Assembly: GCF_002005305.1 (NCBI RefSeq) | Contig: NZ_CP014782.1 | Location: 3,658,001 to 3,722,000, forward strand | DNA length: 64,000 nt | Source: Shewanella psychrophila | Lineage (GTDB): Bacteria > Pseudomonadota > Gammaproteobacteria > Enterobacterales > Shewanellaceae | Reading direction: 5' to 3' | Part shown: positions 35,872-44,482 of the stretch, piece by piece | Position numbering within the stretch: position 1 is the first letter of the stretch | How the letters are laid out: each line of letters opens with the position of its first letter | Program-made: the position numbers and the translations under genes | The notes under the pieces: model-generated | Database searches by the model: none | What the model was told of the DNA's origin: nothing | What the model saw: only the letters and a program-made list of their open reading frames with translations

Positions 35872-38253
35872 TTATGCATTTATTTGGGATAATCCTTGGA
35901 GCAACTGCTCGATAAAATAATCGACATTATCTTTATTAAAAACCATTGGCGGCTTAATCTTCAGCACATTATTGAAGGGGCCGTCGAGACTGAGCAAGAT
36001 ATTACGCGACTTAAACCACTCGATTAAGGCTTTCGCCTCTTGGGTCGCCGGGGTCAAGTTTGCATCCTTCACCAGCTCCACACCGATAAATAAACCTAAG
36101 CCCCTCACGTCGCCTATGATGTCAAACGTTTCTTGTAACTTAACCAGACACCTCTGCATATAACCGCCGGTATCTCTGGCATTGTGCATCAGCTTGTCCT
36201 TATCTATGGTATCGAGTACCGCCTTGCCGATAGCGCATGAAACCGGATTACCTCCGAAGGTATTGAAGTACTCCATACCAGTCACGAAAGCCTCGGCAAT
36301 CTCTTTAGTGGTCACGACAGCCGCCATGGGATGACCATTACCGATAGGCTTGCCTAAGGTGACAATATCCGGCACCACACCTTGGGTCTCAAACGCCCAC
36401 CAATGTGAGCCCACACGACCGAAACCCACCTGCACCTCATCGGCAATACACACACCACCGACGGCGCGCACCGCCCGATAAACAGAGTCGAGATAACCGT
36501 TAGGCATGACCACGTTGCCGCCAACCCCCTGCAAAGACTCACAGATATAACCGCCTAACTGCTTGCCCTCTTGTTGTAACTGACTAATTGCCCGCTGCAC
36601 CGAATCTGCATAGGCTCGGCCAGACTCGGTTGACATGCCCTTATAAGGGCCGCGATAGGGATCAGGCATAGGCACAATATGGATATGATCCGCCGCTCCT
36701 TCGCCCCCAGCACCATTAAACTTGTAGGGACTTATCTCGATCGCCTTGTTGGTATTACCGTGATAAGCACCATCGACCACCAGCAGTTCATCGGATTGCG
36801 TCTTGCAGCGCATCAAGCGCATGGCAAGCTCGTTGGCTTCACTGCCGGAGTTAACGAACATGACCACAGAAAGTGACTCGGGGAAGGTATCCAGCAAGGC
36901 CTGGCTGTAATCGAGAATATTGTCATTGAGATAACGGGTATTGGTGTTAAGTCTGGCCATCTGCGCCTGCCCTGCCGCGACCACAGATGGATGACAGTGA
37001 CCCACATGACAAACATTGTTGACCATGTCTAAGTAAGCAATATTGTTCTCATCCAGCAGAAACTGCCCCTGGCCACGCTCTATGATCAAAGGTTGCTCAT
37101 AGGAGACACTCAAGGTCTTAAACAAGCGCTCAGCTCTCTGGCTAAGAATGTCTCTATGTCGCTCAGATGAAACATTGCCAGCCAAGCCGCCTGTGTCTGA
37201 CCCGAACTCTTGTGTCAGACACAGGCGTTGCAGCCCGAAGCCAACACTTTTAGCATCCAGTTTAAGCAAGCTACTGATAGCAGCCCAGGCAGGTTTAGCC
37301 GTCACCAAAAGGTATTCATTATCTGGATCGGCCAAAATGGCTTCGGAAGAGTTACACACACTGACCGCTAAGCGCGCGGCAATAAGCGGTAGTAAGACCC
37401 AGAGCTCCGCGCCATTAAGCGGGCGCTCTTGGTGATAGGCCAAGGTAATGGCTTTGATGATCGCCATTGGCGAGTCAGAACCTAAGATGGCGTAGGCACA
37501 GGCGATGGCAAGCTCGTTAATCTGGTGGCTATGCACCATGTCACCAAAATCTATCAAGCCTATGACCTCGGCATCCCGACTACCATTGGAGAGCAACAGA
37601 TTATAGTCATTCACATCATTGTGAATCACTCCCTGTGGCAGCTCAGCCATAAAAGGGATCACCTGTTGTTCGAACCCAGACAGAATCTTTAACACCTGCT
37701 GCCGCTGGCCGAGATCTGTGATTAACCCCATCTTAGATTCAATCACTGATTTCGCATGCTTGAGATCCCAGTCGAAATACCTTGAGGCAGCGCTATGGGA
37801 GAAACCTTGCAGACTAACATCTAGCTTAGCTAATAAGGTGCCAAGCTGGCTGTGATGATGACAGCCTAAGGCTTTATGCTCACAGTAAAATACACCAGGC
37901 ACATAACTGAGCAGACGCAACTGTCTCATTCTGCCGTATTGGTCTTTTAAGGGCGTTATCTCATGACCAGAGCGACTTTTGATCACCTCAGGTAGCAAGT
38001 AAGGCTGTAAGTCTTGCCCGTTAAGATAATTCATCACCGCATTTTGCATATCCAACTCGGCCAAAGGCTCGTCCGCGCTGGCAATCTTGAGAATAAAACG
38101 CTTCCCTAGTGTATCCGTAAGCTGAAAATTGAGATCCACATAACCGGGCAGTGCTTTCACCTCTGCTGTGATCTCGAAATGTTCCCGCACCAACTCCTGC
38201 ACTCTAGATGGTGAATATTCAACGACCTTAGTTTTCAACTCTTGCATTGCCAT
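35872..38253 (-). CDS. Fusion of APH-type kinase and class-III aminotransferase (phospho-lyase type)
   Basis: A 793-residue fusion. Residues about 15-340 form an aminoglycoside phosphotransferase-like kinase with catalytic VIHNDVNDYNLLLS and LIDFGDM. Residues about 365-790 form a class-III PLP enzyme: NVCHVGHCHPSVVAAG, VNSGSEANELA, DEVQVGFGRVGSHWW and the PLP Lys635 in TLGKPIGNGHP. In animals the separate homologs are hydroxylysine kinase (AGPHD1) with phosphohydroxylysine phospho-lyase (AGXT2L2), or the ethanolamine-phosphate lyase AGXT2L1. The divergent saccharopine dehydrogenases favour hydroxylysine, giving 2-aminoadipate 6-semialdehyde, ammonia and phosphate. Both active sites look intact. 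Substrate is inferred from context. Confidence 0.85.
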   Translation of the reverse strand: MAMQELKTKVVEYSPSRVQELVREHFEITAEVKALPGYVDLNFQLTDTLGKRFILKIASADEPLAELDMQNAVMNYLNGQDLQPYLLPEVIKSRSGHEITPLKDQYGRMRQLRLLSYVPGVFYCEHKALGCHHHSQLGTLLAKLDVSLQGFSHSAASRYFDWDLKHAKSVIESKMGLITDLGQRQQVLKILSGFEQQVIPFMAELPQGVIHNDVNDYNLLLSNGSRDAEVIGLIDFGDMVHSHQINELAIACAYAILGSDSPMAIIKAITLAYHQERPLNGAELWVLLPLIAARLAVSVCNSSEAILADPDNEYLLVTAKPAWAAISSLLKLDAKSVGFGLQRLCLTQEFGSDTGGLAGNVSSERHRDILSQRAERLFKTLSVSYEQPLIIERGQGQFLLDENNIAYLDMVNNVCHVGHCHPSVVAAGQAQMARLNTNTRYLNDNILDYSQALLDTFPESLSVVMFVNSGSEANELAMRLMRCKTQSDELLVVDGAYHGNTNKAIEISPYKFNGAGGEGAADHIHIVPMPDPYRGPYKGMSTESGRAYADSVQRAISQLQQEGKQLGGYICESLQGVGGNVVMPNGYLDSVYRAVRAVGGVCIADEVQVGFGRVGSHWWAFETQGVVPDIVTLGKPIGNGHPMAAVVTTKEIAEAFVTGMEYFNTFGGNPVSCAIGKAVLDTIDKDKLMHNARDTGGYMQRCLVKLQETFDIIGDVRGLGLFIGVELVKDANLTPATQEAKALIEWFKSRNILLSLDGPFNNVLKIKPPMVFNKDNVDYFIEQLLQGLSQINA

Positions 38254-38398
38254 TCTGCCTCTGGTTTCTTCACTTAAGCTGTGATGTTAATCTTGTGTAA
38301 ATATGGATATTGTATACACTAACTATTTTTCAATAGCAATTTATCGAGTAGTCTCTAACGAGAGATAAACTCCAGAGACTTGTAGGAGAACCTGCGGT

Positions 38399-39505
38399 AT
38401 GAATAAACCCCATATTTGGTTACGTGCGGAATCTAAACCTTTAGAAGAGCGCATTGCCCTGACACCCGATGTCGCCCAAAAGCTTTTAGCAGCGGGTTTC
38501 AAGGTCACCGTCGAAGCGTCTTCCTTAAGTGCCATTCCGGCTCAAGCCTACCAAGAAATAGGTTGCGATGTCGTGCCGGCCCATAGCTGGCAACAAGCTC
38601 CTGCAGACACCATCATCTTGGGACTCAAGGAACTCAGTGAAGATAACTGGCCTCTGGTGCATCGTCATATTCACTTCGCTCATGTCTACAAAGAGCAACA
38701 AGGTTGGCAAGATGTGCTGCGTCGCTTCAAGACTGGTGAAGGTGAGCTATACGATCTGGAATATCTGGTGGATGACAATAATCGCCGTGTGGCCGCCTTT
38801 GGTTACTGGGCAGGATTTGCAGGGGCCGCCGTGGCGCTCAAGGCATTCGGTAAACGTCAGCAAGATACTCAGTTAAACTCCTCAGCACAACAAGGCCAGT
38901 CCGTACTGGAAAAGTTAACTTCGATGCCAAGCAAGCAGGCTCTGGTCGATGATGTGGCAAACTCATTAAGCCAGTTAACACGCCCGCCTAAGGTATTAGT
39001 GATTGGTGCTAAGGGCCGAAGCGGCTGCGGCGCCGTCGAAATAGCCAAATGTGTAGGCGCCGAGGTTACCGAGTGGGACATGGCAGAAACTAAAATAGGC
39101 GGCCCCTTCGAAGATATTTTAGATTTTGACATATTAGTCAACTGCGTCTTCGTTCAACAAGCCCTACCGCCGTTTATTACCCTGCCCATGCTCGAGACCA
39201 ACGACATACACCCACGGCGTCTGACAATTATCTGCGATGTCAGCTGCGATCCATACGGCACTTATAACCCCTTGCCTATCTACTCAAGCTGTACCACTTT
39301 TGATAAGCCGTGCCTGCGTATCATAGAGGGGGATAATCCTGTCGACTTGATTGCCATAGATCACTTACCTTCACTGTTACCGGTCGAGAGCAGTGAAGAC
39401 TTTTGTCAGCAACTCTTGCCACACCTATTACAGCTGGACGATCTCAATCGAGGCGTCTGGCAAAAAGCCAATCAAATATTTACCGATAAGCTCAGTCAGA
39501 TATAA
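38399..39505 (+). CDS. Saccharopine dehydrogenase, lysine-forming type (LYS1-like)
   Basis: A 368-residue oxidoreductase with the alanine dehydrogenase/PNT fold. The N-terminus IWLRAESKPLEERIALTPDVAQKLLAAGF and HIHFAHVYKEQQGW are typical of lysine-forming saccharopine dehydrogenase. The NAD site is VLVIGAKGRSGCGAVEIAK, and the C-terminal part has IICDVSCDPYGTYNPLPIY. It interconverts lysine plus 2-oxoglutarate and saccharopine. AGGAG precedes the ATG. The next gene (24 nt on) is the glutamate-forming partner. Since bacteria of this group make lysine by the diaminopimelate route, a catabolic role is likely. Confidence 0.88.
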   Translation: MNKPHIWLRAESKPLEERIALTPDVAQKLLAAGFKVTVEASSLSAIPAQAYQEIGCDVVPAHSWQQAPADTIILGLKELSEDNWPLVHRHIHFAHVYKEQQGWQDVLRRFKTGEGELYDLEYLVDDNNRRVAAFGYWAGFAGAAVALKAFGKRQQDTQLNSSAQQGQSVLEKLTSMPSKQALVDDVANSLSQLTRPPKVLVIGAKGRSGCGAVEIAKCVGAEVTEWDMAETKIGGPFEDILDFDILVNCVFVQQALPPFITLPMLETNDIHPRRLTIICDVSCDPYGTYNPLPIYSSCTTFDKPCLRIIEGDNPVDLIAIDHLPSLLPVESSEDFCQQLLPHLLQLDDLNRGVWQKANQIFTDKLSQI

Positions 39506-39529
39506 CGACTAAATTAAGAGATAATAAAC

Positions 39530-40690
39530 ATGCAAACAGTTCATTGGTTAGGTGCAGGACTCTCGTCACTGCCAGGTATCAAAAAAGTCGCCCAATCGGG
39601 TCAACAACTCATTCTGTGGAACCGCACCTTAGCTAAGGCTGACCAAGCGGTTGCCAGCTTAGGTATTAACGTCCCCACCAAACAGTTAGATTGGCTTGCT
39701 CTGGAAACCGAAGTTAACTCGGGCGATCTGGTCATCTCCATGTTACCCGGTACTCTACATGTACAAGTCGCCGAGCTGTGTCTTGGGCAGAAGGCTCATT
39801 TTATCTCCAGCAGCTACGTTTCCCCTGAAATGCAGGCCTTACACGATAAAGCCAAGAGCCTAGAACTCAGCTTCGTTAACGAAGTAGGGCTAGACCCAGG
39901 ACTCGATCATCTGTTAGCCCACGCCTTGATCGCCGAATATCAGGCATCGGACAAATTCCATAAGCAAAACCAGCACAGCTTCCGCTCTTTCTGTGGTGGC
40001 TTCCCGAAAGTAGCCAACGATTTCAGATATAAGTTTTCCTGGTCACCACTGGGCGTACTTAAAGCCCTCAAGTCTCCGGCGCAATGGACCCAAGACGGCG
40101 AAGTAAAGCGTACCGAGAAGCCTTGGCTGGCCCTGTCAGATTTCGATATGCACATGAGTGATGCCAGTCTGGAGACCTTTCAGGCCTATCCAAACCGAGA
40201 CTCTATTCCATTTCAGCAGCAATATGGCTTTGCAAGCGACTGGAGCATTCAGGAATTTGTTCGCGGTACACTGCGCCTCAATGGTTGGTCAGACGCCTGG
40301 AGTGAGCTGTTTATCGAAGTCGACAATGCTGTCGGTGATGCTGGCATGGCACGTTTAGCCGAGCTGAGTGACGGACTCTGGGACAAGCACCAATACGACG
40401 AAGGTGAAGCCGATCGTGTAGTGCTGTCGGTTGAATTAGAAGTCAAAGATCCACAAGGCGAGCAGACAATCTGGCACTCGAGTTACGGTGTAGATGAAGC
40501 TGGGGACGAGCGTGGCTCGGCCATGGCCCGCCTGGTTTCTCTCACTGTGGCCATTGCCATCGAATCCTTAGTCGCTGGTGAGCTGGCTATTGGTGTCTCT
40601 CCTGCCCCACATGATGAGAAGACAGTGACTCGATGGCTTAACGAGCTGGATAAGATGAATGAGAAAGTGTTCCGTCATCAACTGGTCTAA
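39530..40690 (+). CDS. Saccharopine dehydrogenase, glutamate-forming type (LYS9-like)
   Basis: A 386-residue saccharopine reductase-like enzyme. Rossmann start VHWLGAGLSSLPG, then NSGDLVISMLPGTLHVQVAELC, SSSYVSPEMQALHDKAK, and the diagnostic NEVGLDPGLDHLLAHALI followed by SFCGGFPKVANDFRYKFSWSPLG. It should oxidise saccharopine to 2-aminoadipate 6-semialdehyde and glutamate. It forms an operon with the LYS1-like gene upstream; a strong hairpin at 40720-40743 ends the unit. No aminoadipate semialdehyde dehydrogenase is present in the window. Confidence 0.88.
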   Translation: MQTVHWLGAGLSSLPGIKKVAQSGQQLILWNRTLAKADQAVASLGINVPTKQLDWLALETEVNSGDLVISMLPGTLHVQVAELCLGQKAHFISSSYVSPEMQALHDKAKSLELSFVNEVGLDPGLDHLLAHALIAEYQASDKFHKQNQHSFRSFCGGFPKVANDFRYKFSWSPLGVLKALKSPAQWTQDGEVKRTEKPWLALSDFDMHMSDASLETFQAYPNRDSIPFQQQYGFASDWSIQEFVRGTLRLNGWSDAWSELFIEVDNAVGDAGMARLAELSDGLWDKHQYDEGEADRVVLSVELEVKDPQGEQTIWHSSYGVDEAGDERGSAMARLVSLTVAIAIESLVAGELAIGVSPAPHDEKTVTRWLNELDKMNEKVFRHQLV

Positions 40691-40719
40691 TATTCCTGTC
40701 TCGCCATAGAATAAGTCCA

Positions 40720-40745
40720 GAAGGGGAGCTTCGGCTCCCCTTCTT
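40720..40745 (+). terminator. Terminator of saccharopine operon
   Basis: Perfect 10-bp arms gaaggggagc (40720-40729) and gctccccttc (40734-40743) with the very stable ttcg tetraloop; the following tract (ttcc) is T-poor. Confidence 0.75.
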
Positions 40746-40942
40746 CCAAGCAAGGCAAAGCTAAACTAAACCTTTGTCATTCGGTAATTTTTATTTTTTA
40801 TTTCCCTCCGCTGTTAATTATCTACCGCAAGCATCGAACTCATGCGCTTTATTTTGCTCTGCCATTAAATTAGAATCACTGCAATTCGAGTTATCTCAAC
40901 TCAACCCTCATTACAGAAAGCTCAGGCTTCAAGGCAGAATCA

Positions 40943-41521
40943 ATGAAACTTACCGCACTCACTCAGCCACTCTACGATCACCTTTATGGTGACATCTTAC
41001 AGTTTCGTTCTACTTTCGATTTGCCAAGCGAAGACGAGAGCACGCTGGACGACAAGGCTGACACATTGCACACCTCATTGGCCATCGAAGAGTTAACCGA
41101 ACTTGCCGAAGCTGACAGCCGCATGGAACAAGCCGATGCTATCGTCGATTCTGTCTATGTCTTAATGGGTCGTCTAGTTCACCTTGGTGCGACTCAGGTC
41201 AACGACCGCATGGAAATCAGCTACGTCATCGACCTGCTGTTACACGTAGCCAAAAACCGTGAAATCGATTTCATCACCTGTTGGGATGAAGTTCACTCAA
41301 GCAACATGAGCAAGGTTTGCCGCAACGAGAAAGAACTTGAAGAGACTATCGAGTTTTACGCTAAGCAAGGCGTCGAGATCGTCGGCAGCACCAAGGGCGA
41401 CTTCATTATCGCTAAGTGCGCTAAAGATGTAGATATGGCGGGTAAAATCGTACGTCAGGGGAAGGTGCTTAAGTCGGTTTACTATCGACCAGCCGATCTG
41501 GCAAAGCTAGTTAAAGCTTAA
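40943..41521 (+). CDS. MazG-like nucleoside triphosphate pyrophosphohydrolase
   Basis: A 192-residue all-alpha NTP-pyrophosphatase-like protein. Metal-binding acids appear in SLAIEELTELAEADSRMEQADAIVDSVYVLMGR, the EExxE..ExxxD pattern of the MazG/HisE superfamily. The C-terminal 60 residues (IEFYAKQGVEIVGSTKGDFIIAKC and YYRPADLAKLV) are an added module. The likely job is cleaning of non-canonical or surplus nucleotides in the cytosol. It stands alone and ends in a strong terminator. Confidence 0.75.
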   Translation: MKLTALTQPLYDHLYGDILQFRSTFDLPSEDESTLDDKADTLHTSLAIEELTELAEADSRMEQADAIVDSVYVLMGRLVHLGATQVNDRMEISYVIDLLLHVAKNREIDFITCWDEVHSSNMSKVCRNEKELEETIEFYAKQGVEIVGSTKGDFIIAKCAKDVDMAGKIVRQGKVLKSVYYRPADLAKLVKA

Positions 41522-41603
41522 TCGTTAATTTTTTTGGTTCCTTGATGTCTGGTGGTTTACCTCTTCGTAGATAGCTCATTGCATATCATCAGCCCTAAAC
41601 TTT

Positions 41604-41633
41604 AAAGCACTTCGTTTGAAGTGCTTTTTTGTT
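41604..41633 (+). terminator. Rho-independent terminator
   Basis: Perfect arms aaagcacttc (41604-41613) and gaagtgcttt (41618-41627), loop gttt, followed by ttttg. It ends the MazG-like gene. Confidence 0.9.
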
Positions 41634-41699
41634 TTCAATTTTTACAGTATTTATATTTGGCTACTGAGTTGAAAACCAGAACTTCATTTTGCTCTATTG

Positions 41700-41815
41700 C
41701 TTGCCACAGGCCTAATGTGCAAACACTTCTGCGACACGCCGCAAGCACGCTCCCTGTGGGCTCTGCGACAGCGTCCTTGCTGTCGAAGGTCACAGCCGCG
41801 TTTACACCAGATTAT
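41700..41815. repeat. Candidate dispersed intergenic repeat with hairpin
   Basis: A GC-rich segment in an AT-rich gap, with perfect arms cgacagc (41765-41771) and gctgtcg (41778-41784) and related words (gcgacacgccgc, tctgcgacagc). Its look is that of multi-copy Shewanella intergenic repeats known to me, but no second copy is in this window. Confidence 0.35.
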
Positions 41816-41898
41816 TCACCTCTTCGAACAGAGTTATCAAGGTACGTTCTGATACAATAATTAAAATGACAAACCGGACTTAATTTAATAACCCCCCC

Positions 41899-42444
41899 CT
41901 AAAAGTAATAAACCAAATTAGCTTGAAAACTATCAGCTTCTAAACCATATCCATCAAATTTATTATCATAACTTTTTTGCCATTCGACCTCTAAGTGTAA
42001 TGGTCGTCCATCATTGACTGATAGTCCCAATCCATAAACAATATCTTCATCAGATTCAGATAAGCCAGAAACACTCAACTTAGAAGTACCATAACCAAAT
42101 AAAACATATGGTTTGAAATATTGGGCTATAAGATACCCTCCTCGAATAAGCGCATTAAACTGATGATCAACTTCAACATTAACACCACCTATATCTTCAT
42201 CGGATAGATTACTGTAACCTCTTGCTTCAACTGAAAAATAGTCGTTAAATTGATATCCTAATAAAATCCCAAGCATATTATTGCTGATATCAACGCTCCC
42301 TAGATTATCTACACTCAATTCAACATTAATTCTTGATACTCCGAGACCTACATACATTCCTTTTGTTTCAGTTGCATTAGCAATATTTACAAGTAGATAC
42401 ATTCCACATGTTATTGCAGCAATCCCTGCTTTTCCTTTAATCAT
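41899..42444 (-). CDS. Small outer-membrane beta-barrel protein
   Basis: A 181-residue OmpA/OmpX-like porin-family protein. Signal peptide about 1-25 (LLVNIANA), then alternating amphipathic strands starting GMYVGLGVSRINVEL, with GILLGYQFNDYFSVEARGYSN and YVLFGYGTSKLSV, and a C-terminal Phe (FQANLVYYF), the BAM recognition signature. The ATG at 42444 has GAGGATC upstream; the longer frame to 42465 is not needed. The gene is AT-rich relative to its neighbours and borders the repeat region, a hint of transfer. Function unknown. Confidence 0.78.
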   Translation of the reverse strand: MIKGKAGIAAITCGMYLLVNIANATETKGMYVGLGVSRINVELSVDNLGSVDISNNMLGILLGYQFNDYFSVEARGYSNLSDEDIGGVNVEVDHQFNALIRGGYLIAQYFKPYVLFGYGTSKLSVSGLSESDEDIVYGLGLSVNDGRPLHLEVEWQKSYDNKFDGYGLEADSFQANLVYYF

Positions 42445-42667
42445 TTTATGATCCTCATTTATCACTACTTTTTTAAAATAGGATAAAACAAAGGAATATC
42501 AAGTATTGATAACAGAATGTTACAAGAAGAAGGTGTTAGTATGATTAGAATACAAAAGCCAGAAAATAAGGACCAATAAATCTTTGTACATAAAAATCAA
42601 AACCTATCTATTAATACACGGTTAAACCTCTCTGATATCCAGCAAGCTCGATCATTCCCCGTTGGAA

Positions 42668-42710
42668 GGTGAATATGGCGTAGCCATAAGCAATGAACGA
42701 GAAGCATCGA
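42668..42710 (+). repeat. 43-nt hairpin module, copy A
   Basis: Begins ggtgaatatggc and ends gaacgagaagcatcga; the centre folds as tatggc-gta-gccata (42673-42687). Copy B at 42954-42996 matches at 36 of 43 positions. Confidence 0.7.
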
Positions 42711-42953
42711 TTCAGGAAGTAGAGCGGAAGCAGGATGCCAGAGTCGAAGAGCTTCGCAAACTCTTCTAAACCAAAGTCACATAAACCTCACACTATGTCA
42801 GGCTAGCTTTCGTACTCTTCATTATGAGAGTGGACGCCCCATCGGAAGCGTTAGCTATTTTCAAGGAAGACCGAAGGTTTACAACTTCGCCGGGGCGTCA
42901 CGGTGGATGCAGGGGCGAAGGTCATAATAATGACCTTTCTGAGCGAGAGCTCT

Positions 42954-42996
42954 GGTGAATATGGCACAGCCATGGCTAATGAACGAGAAGCATGGA
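42954..42996 (+). repeat. 43-nt hairpin module, copy B
   Basis: Same direction as copy A. The hairpin is atggc-aca-gccat; the loop and flank changed while both arms were kept. It is preceded by the palindrome aaggtcat-aata-atgacctt (42918-42937). Confidence 0.7.
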
Positions 42997-43100
42997 AGCT
43001 GAACTGGCACTTGTATATGGATATATTTTGGCGAACTGGCTCTTAGACAGGATGTTGTTGATGAGGACAGTCCTCCTTGGTCGGGTGTGGGTGGTAAACC

Positions 43101-43405
43101 CACGACTTTAGTTGTTAGACGAAGTCTAATTATAAAACTCAAGCGTAGCTTGGTCATCTAAGGCCACTTGCCAACTTTGGAGCGGGAACAAAGCAAATCC
43201 TCCCACGACTTTTATTATTAGACGAAGTCTAATAATAAAAGTCAAGCGCAGCTTGGTCATCTAAGGCAACTTGCCAACTTTGGGGATATCAAAGTAGATA
43301 CAATCACGACTTTAGTTGTTAGACGAAGTCTAATTATAAAACTCAAGCGCAGCTTGGTCATCTAATACCAAATACCCTTCGCCAGCTTTGGGGATATCAA
43401 AGCTC
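43101..43405. repeat. Three tandem ~102-bp repeats with double hairpins
   Basis: Units start with cacgactttt/a at 43101, 43204 and 43305 (periods 103 and 101). Each has hairpin 1 around ttagac-gaa-gtctaa and hairpin 2 caagc-g(c/t)a-gcttg, then ggtcatctaa and, after a spacer, a ccaactttgg-like end. In the middle unit hairpin 1 is a perfect 15-bp inverted repeat (43209-43223 / 43227-43241). A fourth, partial copy lies at 44447-44482, on the other side of the ParA-like gene. Confidence 0.85.
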
Positions 43406-43419
43406 ATAAACAGCTTGGT

Positions 43420-44232
43420 TTATTCTGTTACCCAGCGACTTACCTTGCTCCATAACTTCTTATCTAAATTCGAGTTTAGATGGGCTTTATTACTTGAAGC
43501 AGCCTTGTCTTGGACTTGCTTATTTGTCGAAAAAGCGCCGAAGAAATCGAATTGTTCGATATAAGCAATATCGGCACTCATGTAGCCTAATATGTCGAAA
43601 TTGAGGTGGGAGAATACTTTATTGAATAAGATAAACTGATTGGAAGATAGGCAACGGGTGGCGATCAAGGCGATAGGAGATCTGCGCTGCTTGTATATGG
43701 GGTGTTGAGTCAGTTTCTGGATAAAATTCAGAGCCGCATGAATATCGATAGAAGTGGGCTGGATGGGAATAATGATCTTCTGCGCTAAGGTTAGATAGCG
43801 GCCTAGTTCATCATGGTTAAAACTTGATGGCGTATCGATTACGGTGACATCGGTCTCTTTTAACACTCTGACCACCAGAGAGAAAAATCGCCCACGTTGG
43901 AATTGAAACCTAGTCGCCCGCAACTCATCTTGCCCACTCCCCCAATGAAACGCCGTTTGCTGCACATCGAGATCTATGATTTCTACCTTTTTACTTTGGT
44001 TAAGCAGTTGCCGGCACAGCGCCATGGTAAAAGTCGATTTCCCACAACCACCTTTACTATTTAACACCAGTAATTTAGTCGACATGGAGTTTTGATAGGC
44101 CACTTCAACGGGCTTACTTAACTTAGGTGTTTTGGCAATGGTTGCCTGGCTTAGAATATTGTCCATAGCGAAGTTAGCAGGTGGCATACTTACTCCGACC
44201 TTTGACTCATGTGTACGAACAGTTGAACTCAT
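43420..44232 (-). CDS. Orphan ParA/MinD-like ATPase
   Basis: A 270-residue deviant-Walker ATPase. A 45-residue N-terminal extension precedes the P loop LLVLNSKGGCGKSTFTMALC; then come IIDLDVQQTAFHW (Walker A' Asp), VIDTPSS (Walker B) and PIQPTSIDIHAALNF. There is no parB partner or parS-like site recognised nearby. GGCGG precedes the ATG. Members of this kind position cell structures or plasmids. It is flanked by copies of a ~102-bp repeat, which could mark a mobilised segment or, less likely, act as binding sites. Confidence 0.85.
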   Translation of the reverse strand: MSSTVRTHESKVGVSMPPANFAMDNILSQATIAKTPKLSKPVEVAYQNSMSTKLLVLNSKGGCGKSTFTMALCRQLLNQSKKVEIIDLDVQQTAFHWGSGQDELRATRFQFQRGRFFSLVVRVLKETDVTVIDTPSSFNHDELGRYLTLAQKIIIPIQPTSIDIHAALNFIQKLTQHPIYKQRRSPIALIATRCLSSNQFILFNKVFSHLNFDILGYMSADIAYIEQFDFFGAFSTNKQVQDKAASSNKAHLNSNLDKKLWSKVSRWVTE

Positions 44233-44446
44233 ATATTCCGCCTATAAATTTACCAAACAAAGGTATTGGCAAGTCGTAAACGAAATTCCAAATAGCAGGT
44301 ACTGATTAACTTGCTGGAAATGCTTACCTAACCCTACCCGGTCGAGGATCAGGAGTGACTCAATGTCATTAGATTAGAGCGACTCTGAATTAGTAGAAAT
44401 AAAGTATATGACTCAAATTTAAACAAAGGAGTGATAACTAATTAGC

Positions 44447-44482
44447 TATCAAAGCTCAAGCGCAGCTTGGTTATCTAGTACC
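44447..44482. repeat. Partial fourth copy of the ~102-bp repeat
   Basis: tatcaaagctcaagcgcagc followed by ttggttatctagtacca matches the second half of the tandem units near 43330-43370. It overlaps the last codons and stop of the nitronate monooxygenase gene, so the repeat reaches into a coding end. Confidence 0.7.

Larger units (their letters stand above)
41522..41898. other. Gap with terminator and GC-rich repeat-like segment
   Basis: 377 nt between convergent genes. It holds the terminator at 41604-41633, then a GC-rich segment (about 41700-41815) that contrasts with its surroundings, and a C8 run near 41890. No gene was recognised. Confidence 0.5.
42445..43419. other. Repeat-rich non-coding region
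   Basis: About 975 nt between the barrel protein and the ParA-like gene, without a convincing gene. It contains two copies of a 43-nt hairpin module (42668 and 42954), a 20-nt palindrome at 42918-42937 (aaggtcat/atgacctt), and three tandem copies of a ~102-bp unit (43101-43405). Confidence 0.75.

Noticed and set aside
41621..41860. 79-residue reading frame on the plus strand
   Set aside because: Begins in the T tract of the terminator and crosses the GC-rich repeat-like segment; no ribosome site and no protein-like pattern.
42879..43157. 92-residue reading frame on the minus strand
   Set aside because: It runs through hairpin and tandem repeat DNA, has no ribosome site and biased composition; it is best explained as chance coding across repeats.
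43101..43405. Integron attC-like array (GTTAGAC core words and hairpins)
   Set aside because: GTTRRRY-like words occur, but they lie inside the short hairpin in the wrong order for R''-L''-L'-R', the opposite core reads GTCTAAT rather than RYYYAAC, and no integrase gene is present.
43101..43405. CRISPR array
   Set aside because: Repeat period is about 102 bp and almost the whole unit is repeated; there are no short repeats with unique spacers and no cas genes.
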